Shown here: positions 28,818 to 37,993 of the stretch, in pieces
How positions within the stretch are numbered: the stretch's first letter is position 1
Layout: every line of letters begins with the position of its first letter
DNA from: a candidate division KSB1 bacterium
Lineage (GTDB): Bacteria; Zhuqueibacterota; Zhuqueibacteria; Residuimicrobiales; Krinioviventaceae
Assembly: GCA_034505495.1 (NCBI GenBank)
Contig: JAPDQV010000005.1
Location: forward strand, 64,115 to 128,114
DNA length: 64,000 nucleotides
Direction: 5' to 3'
The notes under the pieces: generated by a model
What the model was told of the DNA's origin: nothing
The model's database searches: none
The model's input: only the letters and a program-made list of their open reading frames with translations
Position numbers and translations under genes: made by a program

Positions 28818-29758
28818 ACTGTTGCCGATTCCAATAAAGTGATTGTTCCGCGATTCGCATCCATTTTGGCGCGAACACCGAAAGGCAGCGTCAGCCGCTG
28901 CGGAAAATGGCCGTAAGGCAAACCGCAAAAGATCGGAATACCGGTCGAGGACAAATGCTCGTAAGCGACCTCCGCAAGCTCTTCCATCGACACCGCCGGT
29001 TCGCCGACAAACGTACCAAAAACGACGCCGCTTACTCCTTTCAAGGCGCCGGAGAGACGCAGCTGCGTCAGAAAACGGTCGATGCGATACAGCGGCTCGC
29101 CGACGTCTTCAAGAACCAGGAGGGTGCCGCTTAGGTCGGGCATGAACGGCGTACCTAAAAGCGAAACCAGAATCGAAAGACAGCCGCCGAGCAGTATTCC
29201 TTCCGACACACCGCCGATTACGGTTCGAAAAGTCGGCGACTCTAAAACCACCCCGGCAGTGTCTCGGCAAAGCATCGTGCGCCAGAGTTCCAGACTATCT
29301 TCTGACGCTTCCGCGAGCTCGACCGCCATAAGGCCGGAAAAAGTGACCAGCTGTGACCGTAGATAAAACGCCGCCTGCAGCGCCGTCCCGTCGCTAAATC
29401 CTATGAAAATTTTTGGATTTTGCCGAACCGCCTTATAGTCGACGGCATCCAGAATGCGGCCGGCGCCGAAGCCGCCGCGCGAACAGAGCACCGCTTTCAC
29501 GGTCGGATCGCGCAGCATTTCGTTCAGATCGGCGACACGATCCGCATCTTCTCCGGCCAGGTATCTTTTTCGATCGAAAAGCCGACGGCCGGTCCGCACC
29601 CTGAAGCCCATTTCCTGCAGCCGCACGATTCCGCTTTCGAGGCGCAGGATCCTGTCGTCATTCAAAAAGCCGGACGGCGAAACAATACCGATGAGGTCTC
29701 CGACCTGGACTCGGGGCGGCTTTTGAATGCGGTTACAAAAGCGCTTCAGAGACTTCAT
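28814..29758 (-). CDS. LD-carboxypeptidase (peptidase S66)
   Basis: Cleaves the terminal D-alanine from murein tetrapeptides during peptidoglycan recycling. 314 residues: VQVGDLIGIVSPSG, CSRGGFGAGRILDAVDY with the nucleophile Ser, FIGFSDGTALQAAFY, GGCLSILVSLLGTPFMPD, LVLEDVGEPLYRIDR with the catalytic Glu, and GLPYGHFPQRLTLPFG with the catalytic His. Start taken at ATG 29758, which gives the usual N-terminus; an in-frame TTG lies at 29818. It overlaps purN by 4 bp. Confidence 0.9.
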   Translation of the reverse strand: MKSLKRFCNRIQKPPRVQVGDLIGIVSPSGFLNDDRILRLESGIVRLQEMGFRVRTGRRLFDRKRYLAGEDADRVADLNEMLRDPTVKAVLCSRGGFGAGRILDAVDYKAVRQNPKIFIGFSDGTALQAAFYLRSQLVTFSGLMAVELAEASEDSLELWRTMLCRDTAGVVLESPTFRTVIGGVSEGILLGGCLSILVSLLGTPFMPDLSGTLLVLEDVGEPLYRIDRFLTQLRLSGALKGVSGVVFGTFVGEPAVSMEELAEVAYEHLSSTGIPIFCGLPYGHFPQRLTLPFGVRAKMDANRGTITLLESATV

Positions 29759-29830
29759 CGGCAGACGACCGTTACAAATGAGCAATGCGGTCCGGCAAGC
29801 CCGTTCGAAATCCTCCAAACCCCAAGCGGC

Positions 29831-31087
29831 CTACCAGCGGATGAAGCGTTGCAGTTCATACAGCGAAACCGGATTGAGCAGTTCGTAATCACCGTAACCG
29901 CTGCGATCGAAAAACTGAAATTGGCGGTTGATCGAGTAATACTGCCAGATTTGATACGGTTTGGAGTTGGACGGATAGTCGTTGCGGATCACCTCGTCGG
30001 GCGGCCCAAGGATGATAAACACAAGGCCGCGATCGGTTCGCCAGCCCTCGCGCCCCATGACGGTAAAAGTTTCGTTGGCGTAATTGATGCGCTGATAGTA
30101 GGCTTCCATCGCTTCGTTGTATTCGGTGCCTGGCGACGGATCCCGCACAGCCCAAAAGCGCGAAAAGGCTTCAACCTGATTTTCTTTGGCCGAGCGCTTG
30201 AGTTTTTTCCACTCTTCCGGTGAAGCAATAATCTGGAGCTGCTGAATGGCTAAATTCAAATCTTTGGCGTTACGTGGTAATCCCGGCCAACGGATAAAGA
30301 ACTCTTTTTTCGTTTCGGCTTTACGGTTCCCATCCGAAACTTTGATCGCCAGGCGGTATCCGTCGTGCTGCAGACTGTCGATCGGCAGAGGGAGGGCTAT
30401 GGCGGTCCTCAGACCCTGCAACGGCAGAATAAAATCGCGCTTGACCGCGACGCCGCTTTTCTCGCCGGTGATTTCATAATGTATCTCCACAGGCCGCTCG
30501 GCTTTTTGCGCATAAACCTCGAAATAGGCAAACGAGGGTGAGGCCAGACCTTTATAGGGGTTGGTTACTTCCGGCACAATGCTTTCGACGCGGCCGTCCT
30601 TCATTTCGACGCGTCTGGCAAAAGAGATGTCGCTGAGCGCGAGCGGCGCGCGGGAAAAATCCTCGACGCGAAAGCGATCGGTCACGGACAGAGACTTCCC
30701 TGTTGCATAATCTTCTCTCGTCAGTGTCAGGCGATATTCTCCGGGCGGCAGATCGAATGTGATGCCGGCCAAGTCAACTTCGTTGCGGCTGTTGGTACGG
30801 TCATAGCTGCCGACAGTGACTTTTTGCTTCCAGGTCTTGCCGTCGACTTGATCCTTGCCCTGATAAATAATGGCCGAAAGCTGGTACTCCGCCTGAAAGC
30901 CGCTGTCGGCTTTAACAAACTGCAGATCATCGAACACGGTCTCGACGGAAATGCTCGTCAGGCTGTGGTCCAATCGATCCTTGGCGGCAAACACGGCGAC
31001 ATCGTGATGAATGGGCGGCGGGCCGATTTCCGCTGCCTGCAGAAAGCCGAGCAGCGCAATAGACAGCCAAAAACGCAATACCTTCAT
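29831..31087 (-). CDS. GWxTD domain-containing exported protein
   Basis: A 418-residue protein with a signal peptide (LRFWLSIALLGFLQAAEIG), a beta-rich middle part, and a C-terminal GWxTD domain (EGWRTDRGLVFIILGPPDEV ... YPSNSKPYQIWQYYS ... YELLNPVSLYELQRF). The GWxTD domain is typical of FCB and related phyla and has no assigned activity. It ends two bases before the plausible leader of the peptidase gene, in the same transcript. Confidence 0.85.
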   Translation of the reverse strand: MKVLRFWLSIALLGFLQAAEIGPPPIHHDVAVFAAKDRLDHSLTSISVETVFDDLQFVKADSGFQAEYQLSAIIYQGKDQVDGKTWKQKVTVGSYDRTNSRNEVDLAGITFDLPPGEYRLTLTREDYATGKSLSVTDRFRVEDFSRAPLALSDISFARRVEMKDGRVESIVPEVTNPYKGLASPSFAYFEVYAQKAERPVEIHYEITGEKSGVAVKRDFILPLQGLRTAIALPLPIDSLQHDGYRLAIKVSDGNRKAETKKEFFIRWPGLPRNAKDLNLAIQQLQIIASPEEWKKLKRSAKENQVEAFSRFWAVRDPSPGTEYNEAMEAYYQRINYANETFTVMGREGWRTDRGLVFIILGPPDEVIRNDYPSNSKPYQIWQYYSINRQFQFFDRSGYGDYELLNPVSLYELQRFIRW

Positions 31088-31144
31088 ACTAATGACCTCA
31101 TAAAATTTCCATTTCTTTTCACGTGCCTAAACCGTGTAAAGTTC

Positions 31145-32410
31145 CTAATCGATTATTTCCCCTCGCAGATCGAACAGTTCAAAGTCGGTTATCTTGACCG
31201 TGCGGAATTCACCTGCTGCAACAATTGGCGGGAGAAGAATATTGCCGTCTATATCCGGTGCCTGGTAAGAGCTGCGCGCATAAGCGATACCGCTTTGTGC
31301 ATCGTTTTCATCGACCAGGACGCGGACGGTCCTGCCGATCCATTCGGCGTTGCGTTCTTCGGCGATTTCGATCTGCCGCCGCATAATTTCCTGCTGTCGC
31401 TCCAGCTTGACTTCTTCCGGCACGTCGTCTTTGATGCGGTAGGCGCGCGTACCCTCTTCGCGGGAGTAGGTGAATACGCCCAGATGATCAAAGCGGACCG
31501 TTTCGACAAAATCGATCAGTTCTTCAAAATCACGATCGGTCTCGCCGGGAAAACCGACGAGCAGAGTGGTCCGCAGCGCAATATTGGGAACACGGCGGCG
31601 CAGACGATCAATCAGCTCTTCGATTTGAGCGCGGGTAGTTTTGCGGTTCATGCGCTGAAGAAGAGCATCAGAAATATGCTGAATCGGAATGTCGGCATAA
31701 GGAACGACTTTTTCGAAATCGCCAAAGGCTTCGATAAGCCGATCGCTCCAATGCGCCGGATGCGTGTACATCAATCGAATCCACTGGACGCCGGGAACAG
31801 TCTCAAGGCGGGCGAGCAGCTGCGGCAGGTCGATGCCGTCCTCATCTCGGTAGTTTGTCGTATCCTGAGCAATGATCAGCAGCTCTTTGACGCCCTGCTC
31901 CGCCAGACGATGCGCTTCGGCAAGGATCTCTGCAGCCGGCCGGCTGCGATAGCCGCCCTTGATGAGCGGAATGGCGCAATAGGCGCAACGATTGTCGCAG
32001 CCCTCGGCGATGCGCAGATAAGCATAATGGGAAGGCGAAAGCAGACGGCGACCCTGGGGTCTGACGGGGAGCTTTAGATATCGGCGGATTTCTTCAGCAG
32101 TTAGTTCAGCTTCGCGGGTATCGACAAAGTGATCGACTTCGGGTATGAGAGCTTTGATTTTGTCGCGATAACGCTGGGGCAGACAGCCGGAAACGATGAT
32201 CTTCAGCTCGGGATGTTTTTCTTTAACGCTGACCGCCTCGAAAATGGCGTCAATGGATTCACGCTTGGCACTTTCGATAAACGCGCAAGTGTTGATGATT
32301 ACGGCGTCTGCGTCTTGCAATTGGGCAGTCTCAACCGATAAACTACCGAGAATAATTTCCAAGTCGACCTGATTTTTAGGGCAACCGAGATTGATAAAGG
32401 CTGTTTTCAC
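31145..32410 (-). CDS. rimO: Ribosomal protein S12 methylthiotransferase RimO
   Basis: Radical-SAM enzyme that methylthiolates Asp-89 of ribosomal protein S12. 421 residues: the UPF0004 domain with three cluster cysteines (NLGCPKNQVD, INTCAFIESAKRES, IVSGCLPQRY), the radical-SAM motif AEGCDNRCAYCAIPLIKG, and a C-terminal TRAM domain. The start codon is GTG and overlaps the ftsY stop (GTGA). RimO differs from MiaB by the CPKN motif and by the absence of a C-terminal extension. Confidence 0.93.
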   Translation of the reverse strand: MKTAFINLGCPKNQVDLEIILGSLSVETAQLQDADAVIINTCAFIESAKRESIDAIFEAVSVKEKHPELKIIVSGCLPQRYRDKIKALIPEVDHFVDTREAELTAEEIRRYLKLPVRPQGRRLLSPSHYAYLRIAEGCDNRCAYCAIPLIKGGYRSRPAAEILAEAHRLAEQGVKELLIIAQDTTNYRDEDGIDLPQLLARLETVPGVQWIRLMYTHPAHWSDRLIEAFGDFEKVVPYADIPIQHISDALLQRMNRKTTRAQIEELIDRLRRRVPNIALRTTLLVGFPGETDRDFEELIDFVETVRFDHLGVFTYSREEGTRAYRIKDDVPEEVKLERQQEIMRRQIEIAEERNAEWIGRTVRVLVDENDAQSGIAYARSSYQAPDIDGNILLPPIVAAGEFRTVKITDFELFDLRGEIID

Positions 32411-33306
32411 TGAAATAATGCATCGACAAAGGTTTTGGGATCAAAAGGAGCGAGGTCGTCGATCTGCTCGCCGACGCCGATAAATTTGACGGGCAGGCCG
32501 AGTTCCTGCGAGATGGAAAAGACAATGCCGCCTTTGGCCGTTCCGTCTAATTTAGTCAGGACCAGGCCGGTTACACCCGCCGCCTCGAGGAATTGCTTTG
32601 CCTGGGTCAGGCCGTTGCGGCCGGTGGCGGCGTCGAGCACCAACAGCACCTCGTGCGGCGCCTCGGCATCCTGCCGTTTCAGCACGCGATGAATCTTGGC
32701 CAGCTCGGCCATCAAGTTGGATTTGGTATGAAGACGTCCGGCGGTGTCAATGAGCAGCACGTCACAGTCGCGCGCGACGGCGGCTTTGAGGGCGTCAAAA
32801 GCGACGGCGGCCGGATCGGCACCGGGTTGGGTGCGGATCAGCTCGGCGCCTGCCCTTTCCGCCCAAATCTGCAGTTGATCGATCGCAGCGGCGCGAAACG
32901 TATCGGCGGCGGCCAGAAGCACTTTTTTGCCTTGCGCACGGTAGTAGTGCGCAAGCTTGCCGATGGTTGTCGTCTTGCCGGAGCCGTTGACGCCGACGAC
33001 GCTGACCACCCATGGTTTTTTGGTCGGCGGCGTCAAAGACGAGACCTGCAGCTGCTCCTGCAGCACTCCCTTTAACTGCTCGACGAGATCGCCTGCTGCG
33101 TCCTGTTCTCTTAATCTGCGACGAAGCGAAGCAATGACCCTCTCGGCGGTGTCCACACCGATATCGCTTAACAAGAGCAATTCCTCGAGCTCTTCCATTT
33201 GCGACTCGTCGATTACACGACCGCCGGTGATGCGCGCCAATCCTTCGACAAATCCTTGCCGCGTCTTGGCAAGGCCCTGGGTAAATTTGGCCAGCAGGTC
33301 AAACAT
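32407..33306 (-). CDS. ftsY: Signal recognition particle receptor FtsY
   Basis: Targets ribosomes with nascent membrane proteins to the translocon. 299 residues, the NG core only: N domain (TRQGFVEGLARITGGRVID, EELEELLLLSDIGVDTAERV) and G domain with VVGVNGSGKTTTIGKLAHYY, AADTFRAAAIDQLQIWAER, DVLLIDTAGRLHTKSNLM, GLVLTKLDGTAKGG and KFIGVGEQIDDLAPFDP. There is no long acidic A domain, as in many non-enteric bacteria. Overlaps the preceding phosphatidyltransferase gene by 8 bp. Confidence 0.96.
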   Translation of the reverse strand: MFDLLAKFTQGLAKTRQGFVEGLARITGGRVIDESQMEELEELLLLSDIGVDTAERVIASLRRRLREQDAAGDLVEQLKGVLQEQLQVSSLTPPTKKPWVVSVVGVNGSGKTTTIGKLAHYYRAQGKKVLLAAADTFRAAAIDQLQIWAERAGAELIRTQPGADPAAVAFDALKAAVARDCDVLLIDTAGRLHTKSNLMAELAKIHRVLKRQDAEAPHEVLLVLDAATGRNGLTQAKQFLEAAGVTGLVLTKLDGTAKGGIVFSISQELGLPVKFIGVGEQIDDLAPFDPKTFVDALFQ

Positions 33307-33910
33307 GCTTTACCGGTTCGACAGCCGCTCTTTTATGTTTGGAAAGACGCCTCAGCTCGTCATAATACTTGTGAACGTAGCCGATGACGGTCATCGGCAC
33401 CAACACCAGAGAAATGTACATCAGCGCCTGCTTGATGTAGGGCAGATTGAGGGTGTAGGTAATGATCACCAAGGCAAAAACAGTGGCGGTAGTTTTGCCG
33501 AGCATGTTGGATTCGATAACAAGCCGTTTTTTGGAAATGACTACGGTTCCGCCGAGAAGAAGGAACAGGTCTCGGCAAATGACCACGGTGACATACCAAA
33601 ACGGCAGACCTTTTTGCGCCGTCAGCACCAGCATGGCGGCGTCCACGCTGATCTTGTCGATCAAGGGATCGAGCATACGGCCGAGATCGCTCTTTTTGTT
33701 CAACCGGCGGGCCAGGTAACCGTCGAGAAAATCGGTGCAGCAGGCGGCAAGCATAAAAATGAGCGCCAGCATGTCCCCTTGCCGTGTGCCTTGCCAGAGG
33801 AAAAAGAGGATGAACGGTAAAAAGACCAGCCGCAGCACGGTAAACAGGTTGGGCAAAGCGAATTTGTTTGTGTCTTCTTTGATGACTTGGATGATGCCGA
33901 TCCTTTTCAT
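33299..33910 (-). CDS. CDP-alcohol phosphatidyltransferase (PgsA-like)
   Basis: A 203-residue membrane enzyme that swaps CMP of a CDP-activated lipid for an alcohol. The family motif D-G-x2-A-R-x8-G-x3-D-x3-D is intact: DGYLARRLNKKSDLGRMLDP continuing to LID. About five membrane helices. Family members include phosphatidylglycerophosphate synthase (PgsA) and archaetidyl transferases; its position after the UbiA/reductase genes makes an isoprenoid-lipid head-group enzyme possible. Start at 33910 after AAGGA. Confidence 0.85.
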   Translation of the reverse strand: MKRIGIIQVIKEDTNKFALPNLFTVLRLVFLPFILFFLWQGTRQGDMLALIFMLAACCTDFLDGYLARRLNKKSDLGRMLDPLIDKISVDAAMLVLTAQKGLPFWYVTVVICRDLFLLLGGTVVISKKRLVIESNMLGKTTATVFALVIITYTLNLPYIKQALMYISLVLVPMTVIGYVHKYYDELRRLSKHKRAAVEPVKHV

Positions 33911-33920
33911 AGAGTCCTTT

Positions 33921-35093
33921 TCAGGTAAACACTTTGACCGCATCCAGAATCAGCGACGGCCTTTTGACCAGGGCGGCACGAAAGAGCGTCAGCATGCTGC
34001 GCTTTGGGAGCGGGACCCCCAATGCGGCGCGGGCGATATCGTCCAGTTCTTCGTCGCTCAGCTTGTAAATATAGCTTTTTAATTTGTAAAATATCGCATG
34101 ATTTTTTCCTTCCGACTTGGACCATTGCCGCGGATATTCCTGCAGGACTTTGGCGCCGACACTGCCCAAAGCAACAGCTTTGGCCGCCACTTGACCTGCG
34201 ATCTTGCCCGCCAAGAGCGCCGAGACGATTCCGCCTCCGGTGATCGGATTGACCTGGTGAGCCGCATCGCCGACCAGCATGAGGCCGTCGGCAACGATCT
34301 GCTCGAGCGTTTGATCGCACGGAACACCGCCGATCACCGTGCTCAATACGGAGGCCTGCGGAAAGTGTTCCGCCATGAATTCCTGCAGATAGGCGATCGG
34401 CGGCTTTTCCCTTGCCGCCTCGCCGGAAATTCCGAGGCCGATGTTGGCCACGCCGTTGCCCTTGGGAAAAATCCACAGATAACCCTGCGGCGCCGTTCGA
34501 TTGGAAAAATAAAGGTGCAAATGATCTTCGGAGGCGTCGATGTTTCCGGCTAAATACTGCGCGCAAGTCTCCATGTCGCACAGCTTGGTGCGGGTTTTGA
34601 GTCCCGCCCATCGTCCCACGCGCGATTCAACGCCGTCGGCGCCGATGACCACTTTGGCCGAGACGGTAAAGGTACGGCCCAAGCTCTTGAACTTGACGCC
34701 GGCAATACGGGATCCGTCGCGCAGCAGATCGAAAACATAAGCCTTTGTCAGGACATCGGCGCCGGCTGCAACAGCCCGCTGAGCCAAGTCATAGTCGAAA
34801 AGTTTGCGGTTTAGGATGTACCCCGTCTGATTGAAATCGAGCTCCACCTCTATACCGGACGGCGAGTGGAACATGACCTTGTTCACGCGATGCATAATCC
34901 AGCGCGGATCGATTTCTTCCAGAACGTTCTTTAAACCCGCTTCGGTAACGCCCTCTGCGCAGCGCACGGGTACACCGATATCACGATCCTTCTCCAACAA
35001 AAGTACCGACGCACCCCCAAGAGCAGCATGGCGGGCGGCGGCGGAGCCGGCCGGACCGGCGCCGACGACGATGACGTCATAACTGTTCTTCAT
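33921..35093 (-). CDS. Geranylgeranyl reductase-family flavoprotein
   Basis: FAD-dependent reductase of isoprenoid double bonds. 390 residues: the FAD motif YDVIVVGAGPAGSAAARHAA at the N-terminus, the second motif VVIGADGVESRVGRW, and the GG motif LVGDAAHQVNPITGGGI, followed by PIAYLQEFMAEHFP-type C-terminal parts. In archaea this family (digeranylgeranylglycerophospholipid reductase) saturates membrane lipids, often with a ferredoxin; in phototrophs it makes phytyl chains. The gene overlaps the ferredoxin gene by 17 bp, and the ATG at 35093 has GGAGG upstream. Substrate unproven. Confidence 0.88.
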   Translation of the reverse strand: MKNSYDVIVVGAGPAGSAAARHAALGGASVLLLEKDRDIGVPVRCAEGVTEAGLKNVLEEIDPRWIMHRVNKVMFHSPSGIEVELDFNQTGYILNRKLFDYDLAQRAVAAGADVLTKAYVFDLLRDGSRIAGVKFKSLGRTFTVSAKVVIGADGVESRVGRWAGLKTRTKLCDMETCAQYLAGNIDASEDHLHLYFSNRTAPQGYLWIFPKGNGVANIGLGISGEAAREKPPIAYLQEFMAEHFPQASVLSTVIGGVPCDQTLEQIVADGLMLVGDAAHQVNPITGGGIVSALLAGKIAGQVAAKAVALGSVGAKVLQEYPRQWSKSEGKNHAIFYKLKSYIYKLSDEELDDIARAALGVPLPKRSMLTLFRAALVKRPSLILDAVKVFT

Positions 35094-35283
35094 CAACAGC
35101 CTCCATGGCGCGCACAGGACAGACAAAGACGCAGGCCAGACAACGCGTGCATCGCTCTTCGATTACTGAGAATTCGCTCTCTTCCAACTCAATGGCATCA
35201 TGCGGACAGACGCCCACGCAGGTGCCGCAATAGTCGCACAAAGAGGGATCGTAAAGCAATTTTCCCGCAAAACGCCGCTGCAT
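35077..35283 (-). CDS. Small 2[4Fe-4S] ferredoxin
   Basis: 68 residues with two clusters: CDYCGTCVGVCP and CTRCLACVFVCP. Such ferredoxins pair with geranylgeranyl reductases as electron donors. Its stop overlaps the start of the reductase by 17 bp and its start touches the UbiA stop, so the three genes are coupled. Confidence 0.92.
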   Translation of the reverse strand: MQRRFAGKLLYDPSLCDYCGTCVGVCPHDAIELEESEFSVIEERCTRCLACVFVCPVRAMEAVDEEQL

Positions 35284-36233
35284 TATCGACCTCGAAAATT
35301 AGGATAATCAAAGTTGAACCGTTTTCGATAATAATAGCGTGTAGAGAAAAAGAGCACGATCAATAAAAGCAAAAATGCGGGAAAGAACAAGCACATCGTC
35401 AAGGCGAGAGCGGCAATGCCGGCTTTAAGGGTCACGACGGCAACTTCAACGGTTCTTTTAGAGAGCAGCCTAACCATAAAAAAACCGGTTACGGCCGATA
35501 CGGTTGTCATGGTATAATTCTGCAGATAAACGGCAAGTGTCAATCCGATCGCCCAACAGGCGGCGCTGATCAAGATAGTAAAGCTTTTGCCGTAACGCAC
35601 AGGAAAAGTGATTTTGCCGGCGGCAAGGTCGCCGTCATAGTCCGGCAGGGTGGTCAAAAAATAAAGCGCGGTATTGAAAAAGACATAAGGCAAAGAGGCA
35701 ACGAACAACTCGATATCGAAAGGCACAATGAGCAGGCGGCCCAAAGCAAACGCCAGCCATCCCATCAGGATATTGGCCGTCAATCCTCCAAGGGGACGGT
35801 TTTTCAGGCTAAATGGACGGTAATTATAAAGCGCGCCGGTGATCAAAATAAAAATCACCGTGCAAAAAAGGAATTCTCTGCCTATTCGGGCTGCGGTAAG
35901 GAAGGAAAGCAGAAGAAGTAATCCCGCCTCGATCCGTGCCGCCTGCAGCGAAACCACACCTTCCCCAATAAGAAACAGCTTGTTGTTCTCTCGATCTGAA
36001 TGTATATCCTGCAATTGATTGAGAATAAAACATCCGCCCATTGCCGCAGCAAAGCTCAACATGGCCAAAGCCAGACGGGGATGCCAATACAAGGGTGAGA
36101 ACGCAGGCGGGGGAAAAAAAGGAACAAGTTGTTTAGGCCAAAATGCCGCGGCAAAACCTGCCAGTAAGGTGGCCCAGCCGGGGAAGAACAAAATTGGGCG
36201 GGTGAGGAAAAAGTAATCAGGCAGTCTATTCAT
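35283..36233 (-). CDS. UbiA-family prenyltransferase
   Basis: A 316-residue protein with about nine membrane helices. The first Asp-rich motif is NQLQDIHSDRENNK (N-x3-D-x3-D), the second is LPDYDGDLAAGK (D-x3-D). They bind Mg-prenyl diphosphate. The segment KLFLIGEGVVS replaces the usual RPIPSG of DGGGP or ubiquinone prenyltransferases, so the acceptor is uncertain: a quinol ring, glycerol-phosphate lipid or another. The start is the ATG at 36233, overlapping the purF end by 8 bp. Confidence 0.85.
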   Translation of the reverse strand: MNRLPDYFFLTRPILFFPGWATLLAGFAAAFWPKQLVPFFPPPAFSPLYWHPRLALAMLSFAAAMGGCFILNQLQDIHSDRENNKLFLIGEGVVSLQAARIEAGLLLLLSFLTAARIGREFLFCTVIFILITGALYNYRPFSLKNRPLGGLTANILMGWLAFALGRLLIVPFDIELFVASLPYVFFNTALYFLTTLPDYDGDLAAGKITFPVRYGKSFTILISAACWAIGLTLAVYLQNYTMTTVSAVTGFFMVRLLSKRTVEVAVVTLKAGIAALALTMCLFFPAFLLLLIVLFFSTRYYYRKRFNFDYPNFRGR

Positions 36234-37632
36234 GCTGGTATTTGCCGATGTTTTCTTCGACCGGGATCGGATAGTCGCCGGTAAAGCAAGCGGTGCAATA
36301 ACCGCCATCTTCCATGGGGACGGAGTCGAGCAGGCCTTTGTGCGAAAGATAGCAAAGCGTATCACAGCCGAGATAGTCACGGATCTGCTCGACAGTTTTT
36401 TGATTGGCAATAAGTTCTTCACGACTGGGGAAATCCATACCGTAAAAGCAGGGAGCAATGATGGGCGGGGAGCTGACGCGTACGTGTACCTCGGCGGCTC
36501 CGGCTTGGCGAATCAGTCTGACGAGCTGGCGCAGCGTGGTGCCGCGCACGATCGAATCTTCGACAACGACCACCCGCCGACCCTTCAGCACACCCTTGAC
36601 GGCGTTAAATTTCACCTTGACCCCGAAATCGCGCATCGGCTGCTGCGGGCTGATAAAGGTGCGGCCGATATAGTGATTGCGGATTAGGCCGATCTCGAAC
36701 TTGATGCCCGAGCGGCGCGAGTAACCGACCGCGGCGGTGTTGCTCGAGTCCGGCACCGAAATGACAATGTCGGCATCGGCGGGACTCTCTAGCGCCAGGT
36801 TCTTGCCCAGTTTCCGCCGCACTTTATCGACGTTCTCGTTAAAGATGCGGCTGTCGGGACGGGAAAAATAGATGAACTCAAAGATGCAGCGGTGCCCGGA
36901 GGTGGGTTCGGCGAACCGACGGCTGATCAAGCCTTCGGCGGAGATTTCGAGCAGTTCTCCCGGCTGTATGTCGCGCACATATTCGGCGCTGATCAAATCG
37001 AGCGCACAGGTTTCGGAGACGACGATAAACGCGCCGTTCAGGGTCCCGAGGCAGAGCGGCCGCACGCCGTCCGGGTCGCGCATGGCAAAGATACGGTCCT
37101 GCAGCATGAGCGTAATCGAATAGGCGCCGCGAATTCGGTTAAGCGACTCGGCAATCTTTTCCGCTACGGTCGGCGCTTTTGAGCGGGCGATCAAATGGAT
37201 AAGCACTTCGGTATCCGAAGTGGTCTGGAAGATCGAGCCGTTCTCTTCCAACTCACGCCGCAGAAGGCCCGAATTGGTGAAATTGCCGTTGTGACTGACG
37301 GCCAGAGGTCCAATCTTGGTGTTGGCGAGCAAGGGCTGTGCGTTGCTCACTGTCGTGCTGCCGGTCGTAGAGTAGCGGTTGTGGCCGACGGCGATGTGCC
37401 CTTTGAGTGAGCGCAGTAGGTTCTGATCGGCAAAGACGTCGGCAACCAGGCCGCGATCGACGTGCTTGTAAATGCGGCTGCCGTCGGAACTGACGATTCC
37501 CGCGCTCTCCTGGCCGCGGTGCTGAAGGGCATAAAGTCCTAAGTAAACCAAATGCGCAGCTTCCGAGTGATTAAAGACCGCGACAGTTCCGCAATTGGAC
37601 TCTGGTTTATCTAACCTTTGTTCTGTTTTCAT
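36226..37632 (-). CDS. purF: Amidophosphoribosyltransferase PurF, iron-sulfur type
   Basis: First committed step of purine synthesis. 468 residues with a short propeptide: the catalytic Cys of SNCGTVAVFNH is near residue 14. Other signatures are LQHRGQESAGIVSSDG, GHNRYSTTGS, and the PRPP loop VVVVEDSIVRGTTLRQLV. Cysteines in HRCIFEFIYFSRPDS, CDTLCYLS and YCTACFTGDYP match those that bind the 4Fe-4S cluster in the B. subtilis type. First purine gene of the long run. Confidence 0.95.
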   Translation of the reverse strand: MKTEQRLDKPESNCGTVAVFNHSEAAHLVYLGLYALQHRGQESAGIVSSDGSRIYKHVDRGLVADVFADQNLLRSLKGHIAVGHNRYSTTGSTTVSNAQPLLANTKIGPLAVSHNGNFTNSGLLRRELEENGSIFQTTSDTEVLIHLIARSKAPTVAEKIAESLNRIRGAYSITLMLQDRIFAMRDPDGVRPLCLGTLNGAFIVVSETCALDLISAEYVRDIQPGELLEISAEGLISRRFAEPTSGHRCIFEFIYFSRPDSRIFNENVDKVRRKLGKNLALESPADADIVISVPDSSNTAAVGYSRRSGIKFEIGLIRNHYIGRTFISPQQPMRDFGVKVKFNAVKGVLKGRRVVVVEDSIVRGTTLRQLVRLIRQAGAAEVHVRVSSPPIIAPCFYGMDFPSREELIANQKTVEQIRDYLGCDTLCYLSHKGLLDSVPMEDGGYCTACFTGDYPIPVEENIGKYQHE

Positions 37633-37638
37633 CCTGCA

Positions 37639-37992
37639 TCAATGAAAAGGTACATTCAAAAGCAAAGCTGCGAGAGCAATACCCGCCGTATCTGCCGCAA
37701 GATCCAGCCATGAAGCATGGCCTTTGCCGGAGCGTTTGTCGTAGATTTCCTTGGCGGCACCGGCTGTAAGGGCGATGCCGATCGAAAATCCGATACTGCG
37801 CGGTCTGCTCATGCCGAACTCCTGCATGGCGGCATAGTGTGCCGTCGCACAGATCATGGCGCAGGCGGCAAAATGATGGCCTTTATCGGCGCCAAAGACC
37901 GAATCGACAAGGCGGGCGCGCAAGGCCTCTTCGGCATGAGCAGCGGAAAAGACAAGCAGAATAGCCGAAAAAAAGACCCGCCGCGGCCTCAT
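37639..37992 (-). CDS. Small exported/membrane protein, YfiM/DUF2279-like
   Basis: A 117-residue protein with a signal peptide (RRVFFSAILLVFSAAHAEE) followed by VFGADKGHHFAACAMICATAHYA and GIALTAGAAKEIYDKRSGKG, ending in WLDLAADTAGIALAALLL. The Asp/His/Lys pattern (DKxxHF ... KExYD ... DxxAD) resembles the YfiM/DUF2279 group of unknown function. The start at 37992 lies one base after the stop of the HD gene, so the two are coupled. My family call is tentative. Confidence 0.6.
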   Translation of the reverse strand: MRPRRVFFSAILLVFSAAHAEEALRARLVDSVFGADKGHHFAACAMICATAHYAAMQEFGMSRPRSIGFSIGIALTAGAAKEIYDKRSGKGHASWLDLAADTAGIALAALLLNVPFH

Positions 37993-37993
37993 T

